The notes under the pieces are model-generated. The model did not search any database, had not been told where the DNA came from, and saw nothing but the letters and a program-made list of their open reading frames with translations. Below, in pieces: positions 10,413 through 22,519 of a stretch of 64,000 nt of DNA (positions are counted from its first letter, which is position 1; every line of letters starts with the position of its first letter). This stretch comes from Pseudopithomyces maydicus. Lineage: Eukaryota > Ascomycota > Dothideomycetes > Pleosporales > Didymosphaeriaceae. Made by a program: the position numbers and the translations under genes. Location of the stretch: assembly GCA_026873275.1 (NCBI GenBank), contig JANTUC010000001.1:3162001-3226000 (forward strand), given 5' to 3'.

Positions 10413-12745
10413 ACATGATTCTTCACACTTGTGATCTTTTTGATTTGCTCTTATTCAAGAGCTCCAAAAAGATTTGTTTTTGCTTTATTGGATAGGCCCC
10501 CATCAGACAGGCTCATATGCTTTCACAAACACACCTACTGTTCAACAGATGGACAGTTATTTTTCTCCGTATTTAGTGTTCAGTTTCAAGTGAGAGTTTA
10601 ATAGTGTCAAGTATGTAAGTAGTTGGCTCTATTCAGTCTTGAAAAATATCGCTGTGGATGAGGAATCAGTGAGTTGGTAAATCCGCCTATCCCGTCTTTC
10701 AATTGTATGATTTACTATTCGTTTCTCAAACAGCATGGGTCCAATTTGAAAGGAAAACTCTAGCACCAAAGAACAGTGCAAGTCGATGGAGCCCTGAAGG
10801 AGTCTTCCTTCCAACCGACAGAGTGGTACACGGACGGACTATCTATATGCGGCTAGCTGTTGCTATTTTGAGGGAAGAACGTGGGGGAGTGAGCGGGCCA
10901 TCCGATCAGGCCCCACCGGAACTTAGTTACGGAGTCTATTTACCCCAAGTACAGATGGGCGAGAGGGTTGATACAAGATATTCCATCGATCTGTCCGACG
11001 CAGACCAAATACGACCAAACAGTTCGGCGCACGGGAGGCGTCCTCTATTGAACGGGTGGCCCAACGCCAGCGCTCCAGCACTAGTTCAGCATAGGATATC
11101 GGAGGCGAGACCCTACCAGTACACGCAATGCCCCTTCGCAGACCCTGTTTCCCCTGCATCTTGAGCCGCCGAAACGTGACACAATACGTAAGAATATGAG
11201 TGCTATCACCGTTCGTGGGCGCCGCATAACCCAGCACGAGCCTTTGTATCGAACTCCTGTTTGAATAGCATCGATGATATGGCGATCGTACCAGTTTCAT
11301 AAACGTAAATGCCCAGGGAGGTCGGCGGGCCGCATCTTGTTATCGCTTACCCATGGTCGCTGAAGCACACATGACCGGACGCGTCTAGAAAGGTGACCTT
11401 CCCCGCTGAGGAGGGTCTGCGAAAACTCGTGACTTGGGATGCAAGATGGCTCGTATTGGACCTACGTCAGAAACATGGCCATTCAGTTCGGGTCTGACTC
11501 GACGCATAACCAACTGCAGATATGGCCTGCTTTATCTTGGAGCAGTCATGGAATTACGTTCGATGCCCGCCAATTGCTATCCATCTCATAAGCACCACCT
11601 GTGAGTAACGTACCAAAACTGTCCTCTGACAAGTTCGCAGTCATACTGAAACTGTGCCACAGCGAAAAGCAGTGTGTGTGGCTCGTTCCTAATTTTGTAG
11701 CGCCTGGGGACACCCTTCGAAGCATTTATCCGCCCACGAAGCCTAGACCTTGATACCACAGGCCGTGCGGGATAGATTACAACACCCAATCAGCCGGTTG
11801 CTTTCTCGCACATCCTGAACCCCGCCTAGACCCGAGCCTCAACCCTCCTTCCCGTTCCAGCACCGCAGCATTGGTACGACTCTTGTATGGGAGCGTGACC
11901 GGAGATGGCTCTGCTATGGGAAGTGTAATCGCGCTGAGGATGCTGTCGCGTGGCAGGCTGGAGACACAGCCCAAGTGCGCTAGATTTACCTATCGGTGCG
12001 AACGGATGCTGTGGGGCTTGGTGGGGATTTGCGCGATAGCTCCCGTGTCCCTGGCTCCCGCGTGGTATTGTAAGTGTTAAGAGTCCGGCCCGTTGGTGTA
12101 GCTCGGGCATCATCTATGTACATATATGTACATATGTAGGCATGAACTGCATACTGGGCATCCGTTGGGCTATAGACGTCAAGATGGCTGAAGCACATCA
12201 GACAGCCTTGGAGGCTCATGTCAACTTTGTTTTCCTCATTTCGGCATTCGCATTCCCAAACATGAATCGATCGAGTTTCAGCCTGGTGAGCGGCTCCTGT
12301 CGCAATGCACCCGCCAACCCGCACAGACACTTGCGAGCTGGTCAGAGGTCGCCGTTCACCCTCCAGATTCGCTCGGCTAGCCACTGTTGCCCCTGTCCAG
12401 CCCGTCCCACCGGGTGTACTCCCCTGTTCCTGATCCAACCGACTTCCTGTTTGGACGCCGTGGCTGCACCCCCAGCTCGTATTCTTCGACGTTGGCACCT
12501 CTCCCCGGCTGGCAATGGCCGTCGTACTTGAGGGCTTGCGGCCGCTCTTGGGGCGCCCAGGTGTGGCTCTCTCATACCCCTCGGAAACTTGCTTGCTGGC
12601 GTTGGAGGCTGACAGGACCTCTGCGCTGGGATCAAGAGCACGTCCAGTCTTCATACACTACAACTTGCAACCATCACACACGACGAATGCATCCTACGTA
12701 TCGGTGACCGGTGTTCAACCGCGATAGCGTTATCCCACCGCGAAG
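10413..12745. other. Gene-poor stretch
   Basis: Several frames over 100 codons lie on both strands (for example 10703-11164 plus and 11986-12654 minus), but they overlap one another, lack domains and show no coherent exon structure. The last few hundred bases, rich in CCxCC and GC, likely hold the promoter and 5' leader of the membrane protein at 12746. Confidence 0.4.
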
Positions 12746-13282
12746 ATGGCGCCACGGCCACTGGATCAGAATGGAACTCCACAACAGCCGACACCGCCGG
12801 ATCGTCCAGCACCTTCGCATTCGGCAGCCAGCAACCCCATGGCAACACCATCCGTCGTCCAAGCTGGCGAGATGATGCTTATCATCTCGCTAGTCCTGAT
12901 ACTCTTCGTCGTCCTGTCTGTCTGTCTGCATCTATACCTCAAGCGACAGAAACGACGGCGTCGCAAGACCTCACCCAAGAAAAAGGCAGGAAAAGATTCG
13001 GACGCACAGCCAGAGCTGCAATCCAAAGAAAAGAGCTTTGCCGAGTTAGTTGGAACGCCGCTCTGTGAGATGGGCGAGTCCGAGCCAAGACACGAGATGG
13101 AGGACGCCGAGGTCATGGAAAGACACACCCTGGCCGAACCCGAAAACCCGCACAACAATCCTGTCTACTTTGTTAGCCCTCTTACTCCTCACTACGACGA
13201 TGGAGAAGTGTTCGGTGACATGTCGACTCTTACTACAACCGAACCGGAAGCCGGCGTGTACGCGTTGTACCACGCTCGGTGA
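12746..13282 (+). CDS. Single-pass membrane protein, unknown
   Basis: 178 aa from ATG 12746 (context AAGATGGCG). A Pro/Ser-rich N-terminal part (residues 1-40) is followed by one strong transmembrane helix (about 42-64, EMMLIISLVLILFVVLSVCL). Next comes a highly basic stop-transfer stretch (KRQKRRRRKTSPKKKAGK), then an acidic C-terminal half with several Pro and Tyr. There is no signal peptide, so it is probably a type III protein with a cytosolic basic tail. This architecture is common among fungal orphans; no family is recognised. No intron is needed. It lies about 0.9 kb beyond the 3' end of the PKS, convergent with it, so a role with the PKS is possible but unsupported. Confidence 0.62.
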   Translation: MAPRPLDQNGTPQQPTPPDRPAPSHSAASNPMATPSVVQAGEMMLIISLVLILFVVLSVCLHLYLKRQKRRRRKTSPKKKAGKDSDAQPELQSKEKSFAELVGTPLCEMGESEPRHEMEDAEVMERHTLAEPENPHNNPVYFVSPLTPHYDDGEVFGDMSTLTTTEPEAGVYALYHAR

Positions 13283-14184
13283 GCAGTCCGTAATACGAAT
13301 AAACCTTAATACACAATCACCACACCCATCGGAATCCAACGGAGGGCAGTGTCACAGATATCTGCAGGAGTACTTCAACGTTTTCGTGCACAGTGAGTTG
13401 TGTTTGCCAGTTCTTTCGAGCCATAGCTAATGAATTCAGGCCTGTGTATCAAATGGAAACCCTCCACTCATCGATGCGCGAGCTTCGCAGATCAAACTCT
13501 ATAGATTCGACCCGGTTCGATCTATGCGAGATCCTAGACGGAAATTCTCTCCGATGCCTCCCACGATATCGACTTGGCCGAAGACGCTCATATTCACGGG
13601 GAATATTTAGGAAGAAGGATTCCGCGCGCTCTGTGAGACTAAATAACTTAATACATCGAGTATGGGGTGAAAACGAGTTGTTATGCAGATGTAATTGAAT
13701 TGAAGTCGCAGGAAGTACAGCGGCGTATGTACCTCATTAATCCTGGCTGAGGTGGCAGCTTCTCATAGAAAAGCCACTGTCCAAACAAAAATTTCATTCT
13801 AGTTAGATAGCTTACCTACGATGCAGTAAATGCATTGATTGTATAGCGCACAACTTTTAGCATGTGTTTACGTTCATCTCCCGTTCGACCTCCACGAGGA
13901 TACGTTACCGTCCTTTCGCAGCCATCAGAGCTATAAGAGCCCAAGAGTAAATGTAATCTATGTGAAAATGAATTCGGATTTCCAAGCGTCTACCACATAA
14001 AGCTCGTTTACATTACTGAAATACATAAGAATAACACGTTTTCCCGTCTTATTGCATACCATCTAACCTTAACGCCGTGTGATACAGACATTAGCCTAGC
14101 CTTCATTAAACGCCGATCATTCCCACCACACTCACTCTCTTTCATTCATCATCGTACAAGCTCACCTCGTTATCCATGCTCCAT
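13283..14184. other. Intergenic region between convergent genes
   Basis: It holds the 3' regions of the membrane protein and of the PKS. I see no gene or structured element. Confidence 0.5.
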
Positions 14185-17100
14185 CTAAACGAATGCCTTG
14201 ATAGCATCTGCCACATCCTGTAACTACTCAATGTCAGCATTTGATCCGCATTTCATCGGCCAATCGACCAGGAGTGGGCTCAGGTGCTTTCGAAGCGGCA
14301 ACGTACCAAATCTCTAGCCTTCATGATCGTAAAGTGATCCCCGTCCACCTTCTCACATGTAAACTTGCTCGAACCCAGTAAACGCTCCCATCCATTGGAG
14401 CCAAACTCTTTTCTGTTGTCCAAAAACCACTTCACGCTCTTATTCTCGGCACCGCGTACCTCAGGTCGCGGGCTGTCAGGGTATCTGCATATTCCATACT
14501 TTGCCCAGATAGCAAGGACTTTTGGAGCGCGAAGCGCTGCGCTCGCAGGTATGGGTTGCGGTTCGTACTCGTCTAGGGCCTTGATAGTCGATGAGAAATG
14601 CGGGAGTAGCCAGTCTGGAAGCTTTGCACCATCGTCGCTGCCAATAAGACCGACCTCTGCAAAGAAGTCATGCAGGCAGGAAGGCAAGGGATCGAGTTCG
14701 AAAGGGCAGGGTGCGTCGAGCAGCACGAGGGATTCGACTTGCTCGCCCGCCGCAAGCAGCTGCAATGTGGCTTCGTAGGCGATGACGCCGCCGGCAGACC
14801 AGCCACCGAGGTGGTAGGGACCTTTGGGTTGGCGGCGGCGCACTTCATCGAGGTACATGGTTGCAACACCTGAGATGCCATTGGTCCATTCAGTTGGATT
14901 GACCATGTAGGGACAATTTAGACCGAATACAGCGACTGAAGGATCGATAGCGGGGATGCTAGCATACGAGGTGGCAGACCCGGAGCCATCCGGGAGCAGG
15001 AAGAGTGTCTTTGTAGCGGTCCGTGGCTTACCTTGGATGAGTATAGACACAGCGCGGCGGATCGGTCCAGAGGAAGCTGCTTTAGCATTTGGTTTCGCGA
15101 GAGACTTCTTTGAGGGCTCCTTCTTGGGCTTAGGTAACTCGACTGTGGGATTGAGGAATCCAGCAATGGCTTCGACAGACGTATGCGTGAGGAAGAAGTC
15201 AGAATCTAGCTCGATCTCAATTTTCTCCCGGAGGACACCACAGAGGGTCATGTTCATGAGAGAATCGATACCAAGAGATAAAAGATCGTTGGACCCAATG
15301 ACATCATCAATAGGGACGCCCATTTGCTCGGATATAGTCTCACAGAAGAGTTGAAGCAGATCGCTGCTCGTAGACGATTCACTATCGATCTCAAGGTCGG
15401 ATGGAGTAGCGATGGATGCGGGTGTAGAAATTTCGTCAGTGGAGAAGCTTTCGTCGTCAACCAGGGTAGGCCCCTCGTCAGCTACAGTAGACTCGCTCCC
15501 ATAGGTCTTATTGAGATAGGCCTTCAACTCTCCGATGGTTTCGCAGTCGGTAAATATATGCGGTGGCAGGTCGAGATCAGCAGCCTCACGGAGTTTGCCG
15601 AGAATCTGAAGGGATAAAAGAGAGTCGATGCCCAAGCTTGAGAACTCACAATCATCACCAAGCTCTTCTTGGAGAAGTTCAGACTCGGTAGAGATCACGG
15701 CCATGACTTTAGAGATTATTTCCAAAGCCGGTGAAATGAGAGGCTTTACTAGCTTAGCAGTAATGGCGCTATCCAGCTTCTTCGCGTCGATGGCTAGGGG
15801 CGTTGGTTTCGGAACAGGGAATCCGGCCATTACAGACGGCTTTGAAACAGCCTCAACTGGTCTAGGAGCGACCGGCTTGGGAATAATTGCAGTGACCGAC
15901 TTGGTCATTGTGAAAGAAACACCTTGAGGGGTAAGAAGGTGTCGAGCACGGTGCGAGGGATACGTTGAAATTTCAGACCAACACAGACACCGATAATCTT
16001 GCCACCCTCAAAGATATAGACATCGCCAGCAATGACGTTGGTCTCACCGGTCTGCTGCATCTTGACATATGCGTTGTAAGTCTTGGATTTGTCGAGCGTT
16101 TCTGCGAATTTGATAGCCTTCCAACCGTGTGAAATATGCACGAACTTGCTGGTATCGATAGCTGTGGTACCATTCAATATGAAGCCACCCAGGTGCACGA
16201 GACTGTCGATCCAGAAAGGGCTGACATGATAATTTCCATCCTTTTCTGTGGTCTGGAACTTCACGGTGGATGTACCTTCGAAATTATCCCCGTCGATAAT
16301 GACTTCTTCCATGCCTTGAAAGGGAGCTTTATAATCGACAAAAGTGGAAAACAGCTTGTACGCGAGGCCGCGAGACAGTTTGTCGGCTTGATTTTTCGCT
16401 AGTCTTTCCTTGAGGATATCGATACGGCCCTCAAGCAGATAAGAAATCGAGTTCCAGCTATTCTGCCACGTCGTAATATCTTCGTAAGTAATAACGCAGG
16501 TGGCATGGAGGGTGAATTGGCTCGTGGAACTTTTATCAATGCTCTGGAAACGAAGTTTGGCTTCACCCTTGGTCAAATCAACATTGGCTGTGACCTCCAG
16601 TATACGACTCTCGGCTTGGTCTCTGAGGATTAGAGGCTTGAAAACTTCCATATCGTTGCAACTAACGCCTGGAACTGTGGTATTGGGATTAATTTCCTTC
16701 CATGCGTATTCACCGATTGTGAGGGCTATATCAGCCAGAATGGATGATGGGCAAAGGCTAGTATTATTGACCTGGTGTCCAGACACGGCAGCGCGGAAAA
16801 CAGGATCGTTAACGTCCGACTCAGTAATTATCTTCCCAGTTGGTCCTTCATAGTTCTCAGACACGATCCTGTGAACGGAGCTTGTTGAAAGTTTGGAACG
16901 AGGTGGGGCAGCGGGCGCAACATCCTCGATTTTCTGAACAATAGTACGAGGCTCGGTTTTATGTAAGCACCAATCATTTACATACTGAATCCAGTAATTT
17001 TTGTTGTCAAAGTTGTAGGCTGGCAAGGAAAGTAGTTCGTGAGCTTCGTCAAAGTCGCGGTGAAACTCGCCGAAATCGACCGGTATGCCCGCAGTGTGAA

Positions 17101-20100
17101 GAGAAGTGAGAGATTTAGAGAGGCTCTTCCAAGAATTCTCATTCTTATTGAGTGAACCTACAGTATGGACGGAAGACGATAATATCTTTTTGATCATTCC
17201 AGAGCAGATAGGATGTGGCCCAACCTCCACGAAGACAGTCTTTTCAGCAACAAAGCCTTCGGACTTGGCGTTTTCTAGAGCTTCGTAAAAATTGACAGTA
17301 TATCTTGCGTGTCGGCAAAGGTATGAAGGGTTGAAAACGCCCGCATCTTCCACAACTTCACTGAGAAGTGGGGATATGATTGGAATAGTAGGGGTGTTGA
17401 AAGTAACACCACATGCCAGCTCTTCAAATGCGTCGAGAATGGGATCAACCTGAGCGGAGTGAAATGCGTATGGAAGATTGAGAAGTGTCGTCTTCAGTCC
17501 AGCCTTTGTGAGTATTGCATTTGCAGCATCGATCTGATGTAGAGAACCAGCGATGACAGTCTCACTCGGTGAGTTCAAGCAGGCGATCTCGTATTGCACA
17601 TATTGCAGAGTATCTTCTACAGTCGAGGCAGATCCTTTGACGACCAACATAGCGTGAGTATTTTCTGTACAATGTTCCAGTAGGAGACGGGCTCGAGATC
17701 CCACCAAATAGATCGTGTCTTCCATGGTCAGAACACCCGCAGCATACAAGGCTGCGTACTCTCCGAGACTGTGACCGACGACGACGGAAGGTTTGACGCC
17801 CCAGGACTTCCATAGGGCCAAAAGTGAAATTTGGACAGATACAAGAGCGAGTTGAGTCTCCAGAGCAGTTATCTTGTCAGTAGATGCATCATTCAGTGCG
17901 GGAAGAAAGGAAGGGAACCCTTGAGTCACCGCTAACTGATTCAAATGTAGAATTGTAGATCGGAAAATCTTGGACTGCTCAATGAGGGTCTTGCCGAGGC
18001 CAGCGTAGTATGCCCCCTGGCCCGTGAAGACAAAAGCTGTTTTGGGGCTAGCCGAAGGAACGGGCGAGAATTGACCCTCGTCTGCCTTTGCTAAAAGAAG
18101 GGTTCTTAACTCATCAAGACTGGAGGCGGCGACACCGACACGATAATTATGATGCATACGACGTGCCGTCAAGGTGTAAGACAAGCTTGCGAAGTCATTG
18201 GCCGCGACGTTTGAAGCAACTGCAACGAGGGCCTTGATTTGCTGAGCCAAAGAGGTCAGTGATTTGGCAGAGGTAATGAAAGGCAAGAATGCGCGAGGGT
18301 CGGTTCCTTCAGGTTTTGTTCGGATAGGACCGTCACGAATGAGCATAGCGGTATTACCACCAGCGGCACTAAAATTGTTCAAAAAGATGATTCTGTCCGC
18401 GTCGTCGGGTCGAGGATATGGTGTGTTCTCATATGGCACCTTGATGTTGCGGGTAATCAGGTTTGGAAATCCAGGGTTGATTTCGTGTTTGATGCCAACA
18501 TGCTTAGGAATAGTGTTTTTCTGAAGCATGAGGAGCACTTTAATCAGCGCTCCAATGCCAGCTGCAGCTTCACCGTGACCTATATTTGACTTCACTGCTC
18601 CTATGTGTAGTGCCTTGTTCGGATCAGAACCCCGAGCGTGCTCTGGAGCAAATACGGTCGTGACTGAACCAATCTCAGCCATATCTCCTGCCTGGGTGCC
18701 GGTACCATGCATTTCAACGTAGCTGACATCCAAAGGATTGACGCCAGCCTCGTGAAGAACACTTTGATAGAGATAGGCCTGGTTTCCAGCATGTGGGTGC
18801 GTGATAGAGATGGCATCGGCTGAATGGTTGGTGGCCGTGCCCAAGATGACACCAAGAATGTTGTTTTTGTCATTAATCGCGTCATCCAGCCGCTTTAGTA
18901 CCACTGAGCCGACTCCGTCGGCTCGACAATAACCATCTGCTTTGCTATCCCAGGTTTTGCATGAACCTGTCTTCGAGAGGAACTGGCCACGACTGAGACC
19001 CGCAAAGAGATCGGGCGCGGTAAGAATGTTCGCACCTCCTGCAATGGCGGTATCGCACTCGCCAGATCTCAAAGACGAGCATGCTATTTGGATTGCTGCC
19101 ATGCTGGAAGAGCAAGCAGTGTCGACGCTATAGCTAGGACCTCGGAAGCCGAAATAATAGCTAATTCGACCAGGGGCAAATGCTCGTATGCCACCGGGGA
19201 TAAAATACGTGCCAATGTTTTGCGCTGCATTGACCTCGCGCCAATCATCAGATGTCTGACCATAGAATGTACCCACACGATCCTGCTGCGATGACGGTGT
19301 CGAGTTGAGCACGAAACCAGACTGTTCAAGTGCCTCGTATGCGGTGACGAGTGCCAAACGATGCATTGGATCAGTTTGAGTAGCCTCAGTTGGTGACATA
19401 TGAAAAAACCGGGCATCAAATAAGCCAGGTTCGTCGATAAATGCACCAAATGGGCTGTGGCTGGTATTGTTGATTTTTCCATTCGGGTCATAATGAGTTT
19501 CAGGGTCGAAGCGGTCCTTTGGAATCTGCTTGTGCATGTCTTTGCCCTGGACCAAGACCTGCCAAAGAGCCTCGACATCAGCTGCACCTGGAAAGCGACC
19601 AGACATCCCAACAATGGCGATATTAGAGGGTGTCTGGGTGGGGTTCGAGCCCGTGGTCGCCCCAGCCCAATGTGCTAGATCGTGAAGCACAACCGCTTTA
19701 CCATCTTTCTCAATCGCAGCCTGGAGGCTTCTAGTAGCTTGCGAGACTTCGAACCCAGCCAGCTGTGCACCGTGCGCAACAAGCGGGTCGTTTGATACAG
19801 AATTGGTGATTGATGACCACTGTACAGGTTTTCGGAGGATGTCGGTGATCGCCTCTGAGAATAATGCGGATGCAGTCGTAGTCTCTGATCTTTTCCCAGT
19901 ACCAGCGGATATAACTATTCTCCTGGGAGCTGGAATTTGGCTTAAAGCGTTCGACCGCGAGCCTATGACCTCAGAAACTTGTTCTTCACTGTATACGTCG
20001 GCCGCATGCCAGACGCCCACACTCTCCACTTCTTGGACTCCAGATTGGAAAATTTTCGAACTCCGCCTTAGCCACTCAAGCCGCGTTGGGCTTCCGTTGA

Positions 20101-20827
20101 TTGTACTTGCGGATTCACTGACAGTCGAAACGAAAGCGCGGTTCGTCATTGGAAAGTTCTGTTCTGGTCAGCGAGCGTCTAGTTCGTCTTGCGGTAACTT
20201 ACAGCCGCATCTTGTAGGCTCCGAAGTTCCGCCTGGATCTCATCGACAAGTCCCGGTACTATGAGACTCCAGCTGGCGTTTGATTCACCCGAGTGTCGCG
20301 TAGGGATGGAATATTTCTCTACAATTGCTCCTGTGCGGAACGCTAACCGTGCTGACTCTACAGCAATATCAGGCAGTTCAATGATATTCGCTGCACAGGC
20401 AACGGCGGCGGCTGACAGCTGACCAAGACCAATTCCAACCAGGAGGTTATCGGTGCTGCCGAGACTGCGAGCATCCTGCTCATGGTGGCTACAGCCATAG
20501 CAGTTAGCGATTGTTGTAGCCTTGATCGAAAGTCGGGTGGAGATACCCGATAAAATTCGCTACCTCAGCGATCACCAAAAGTGCACTGGAAACTTCTACA
20601 CGCTGGACCTTGGACGCGGCATGCCTCTCGCTCAGATCGAATATACTGTTGAAAGGCGGTATTTGATTTCTAATGTCTCTTGGGAGATTCCATACTTCCG
20701 CTCGGATTGCGGAATATGCCTTCTCAAGGAAGGATTTGACAAGAACTGTTCTCCTCCTCGCTTCGTGGGCTCGTCGAATGAGGCCCCGGGTATTTGGTAA
20801 TTGGTCTGGAAACAAGGAAATAGACAT
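14185..20827 (-). CDS. Non-reducing polyketide synthase, SAT-KS-AT-PT-ACP-ACP-TE
   Basis: Exons: 20547-20827 (start MSISLFPDQLPNTRG), 20203-20488, about 15900-20158, down to 14307, and 14185-14217 (ends KAFV). Introns are 58, 44 and 89 nt. The product is about 2150 aa. SAT: residues 1-360; the nucleophile motif GxCxG reads GIGLG (residues 112-116) while the WHAADVYS histidine (240) remains. KS: from ~367, Cys538 in VDTACSSS, His673 in HGTGTQ, His717 in NIGHGE. AT: Ser986 in GHSLGEY, His1089. PT: His1317 in SGHQVNN, Asp1507 in FWIDSLVH. Two ACPs: LGIDSL serines near 1702 and 1822. TE: Ser near 1977 in GGWSAGG, late His in GDHF. The frame shifts at ~15905-15931 between PT and ACP1: either one missing base in the run 15928-15931 (which restores LDTFLPP) or a 47-nt intron with an AAG acceptor. 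It builds an unreduced aromatic polyketide from malonyl-CoA. KS features (SITHPHAGNQA) resemble orsellinate-type enzymes, but the product is unresolved. No tailoring oxidases lie nearby. Confidence 0.93.
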
Positions 20828-22519
20828 GCTTGGAAAAAGAAAGACAAAACACAAAGGCGAGAAGCCACAGGATAAAGAAGAGAAGTGCCGTAAGAAGGTG
20901 GCGTGAGAGAAACAATCACAGAGTTAGTACGCAGATTTTCGTGTCGGGTTTGGGATTACAGGACATCGTGGGTTAGGTTCCGGTACGATGTCGACAACAC
21001 AATGCCCGTGAGCTGCAATCTGACTGTTACTTGGCGATGTGCACAGCTCTATACTGAGTTTGTGCGGAGCTTAACCCCAATTTCTGGTGATAAATACGTT
21101 GGACACGAAGTCACATTTTTAGCTTCGCTACATGTTGGCAGCGAAGTGAGGAACTGGTACGCTTTCCGGGTAAGCCCTGATTACAATTTTACAGATTGCG
21201 GTGTGCTTTCTGACGGCTGTATTTAACGTCACCCTTCGGGTCATCAAAAGCATAGCAACATGCGTAACAAATTGCTTTTGGAAGCAGGGGCTAGCCAGGT
21301 GCGGCTAGATCCAAAACGTATTGATCGGGACCCTATGAGAAGTCGGTTTCCGAGGCAAGCGAAATTTGGCGAATCACAGGAATATCAAGGAGCTGGCGTG
21401 CTTGGAGTAAGCAAGTGTGATCGGATGAAAACCGCTGATTGGAGTAGGAACCTGGATGTATCGAATGTATCGCGGAGGTACCAGACGACCCACAAGGGTA
21501 AAATCCGTCGGGAAAGACTCGCTTGTGTTCGGGAGATATTAAACACATAACGAATGAGACAAAAATATAGTAACCAGAAGTCATGTAGCAGATCATTCGA
21601 ATAGCTGATAGATCCGCTTACGTCTGTAGCGATTTGAATTGGCGAGTACTTGGTACTTAGAACCAGAGTCAGTCCACACGAAGGTAGTAGACTGACATTA
21701 CTAAACAGTGAACACCGGATGTTACACGCGTCTGTCGGAAGATTTGATCGTCAATAGTAACAGTAGTTTCACTTTGAGTCATCGGCTCTCGGGATGCGAG
21801 TTGGGCTAATGTCCGTCAAGGCTCACCGACTGTAGATATTGAAGTCGGCATCGATGGCGCACAGAGCTGCGGCAACCTATGTTTATAGGGCGGAAAGGTG
21901 TATTGCGGCTGAATTAGTATATCAGAGATTGTCTCAGTGCTGACTGGCGATCATGGACACCCGGCAATGCTACCACGATTCGCGGCAAAGTGTCGAGCGT
22001 TTGAAAGGCAAGGCGGTAGTGTGTATAGACCGCACTATAGTAAGTGCCTCCATTTGAAAAGTCACCGTGGTTGCGGCTGCCCATCTTACGTCCTCGAGTC
22101 GGGGCTCAAAGGGTCGTGTTGCGGCCCTGGTACACGTCGCAAAGCTCCAATACTACAAACAAAGCCTTGAGATCATGATTTTTCGGGAATTTCTTTTTTG
22201 GTATGAGTGCTGGTGTGAGGTGAGCCAGAGGCCTGCGCGGAGGATAGACGTGTTGTAAGAGGAAGACGACGCGAGCGCGTGTTGACGCGTGTGCTAGCGC
22301 GTCAAGCCTACCTGATGACTCAGCCGGGCTTCCTATAGCTCTCAGCCCTCCAATGGAAAATCCACCAATATCGCAGAACATATATCACGTAAATCACGAA
22401 ATTTCATACATCTTCTTTTCAACATTGTATTGTCATTACTATAAGTGTAAAAATAATCTACGCCGGCATGACAATTCCATGGGTCGGATATCTGGCGAAA
22501 CAATACAAAGAAAGATTTA
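20828..22519. other. Upstream region of the PKS
   Basis: No supported gene. This 1.7 kb between the PKS start and the 3' end of the NmrA-like gene should contain the PKS promoter. It contains a GC-rich inverted repeat at 22282-22305, described separately. Confidence 0.5.
22282..22305. repeat. Perfect 8-bp inverted repeat TTGACGCG / CGCGTCAA
   Basis: The two arms are separated by TGTGCTAG. It is either a hairpin or a dyad site for a dimeric regulator, about 1.45 kb upstream of the PKS start and about 0.2 kb past the NmrA-like stop. A nearby gcgagcgcg adds to the CG-rich cluster. Confidence 0.4.

Noticed and set aside
10703..11300. Overlapping frames over 120 codons on both strands
   Set aside because: Neither has recognisable motifs or splice support; mutual overlap suggests compositional openness.
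11986..12654. 222-codon minus-strand open frame
   Set aside because: No domain, odd composition, and it overlaps the probable promoter and leader of the plus-strand membrane protein; likely chance.
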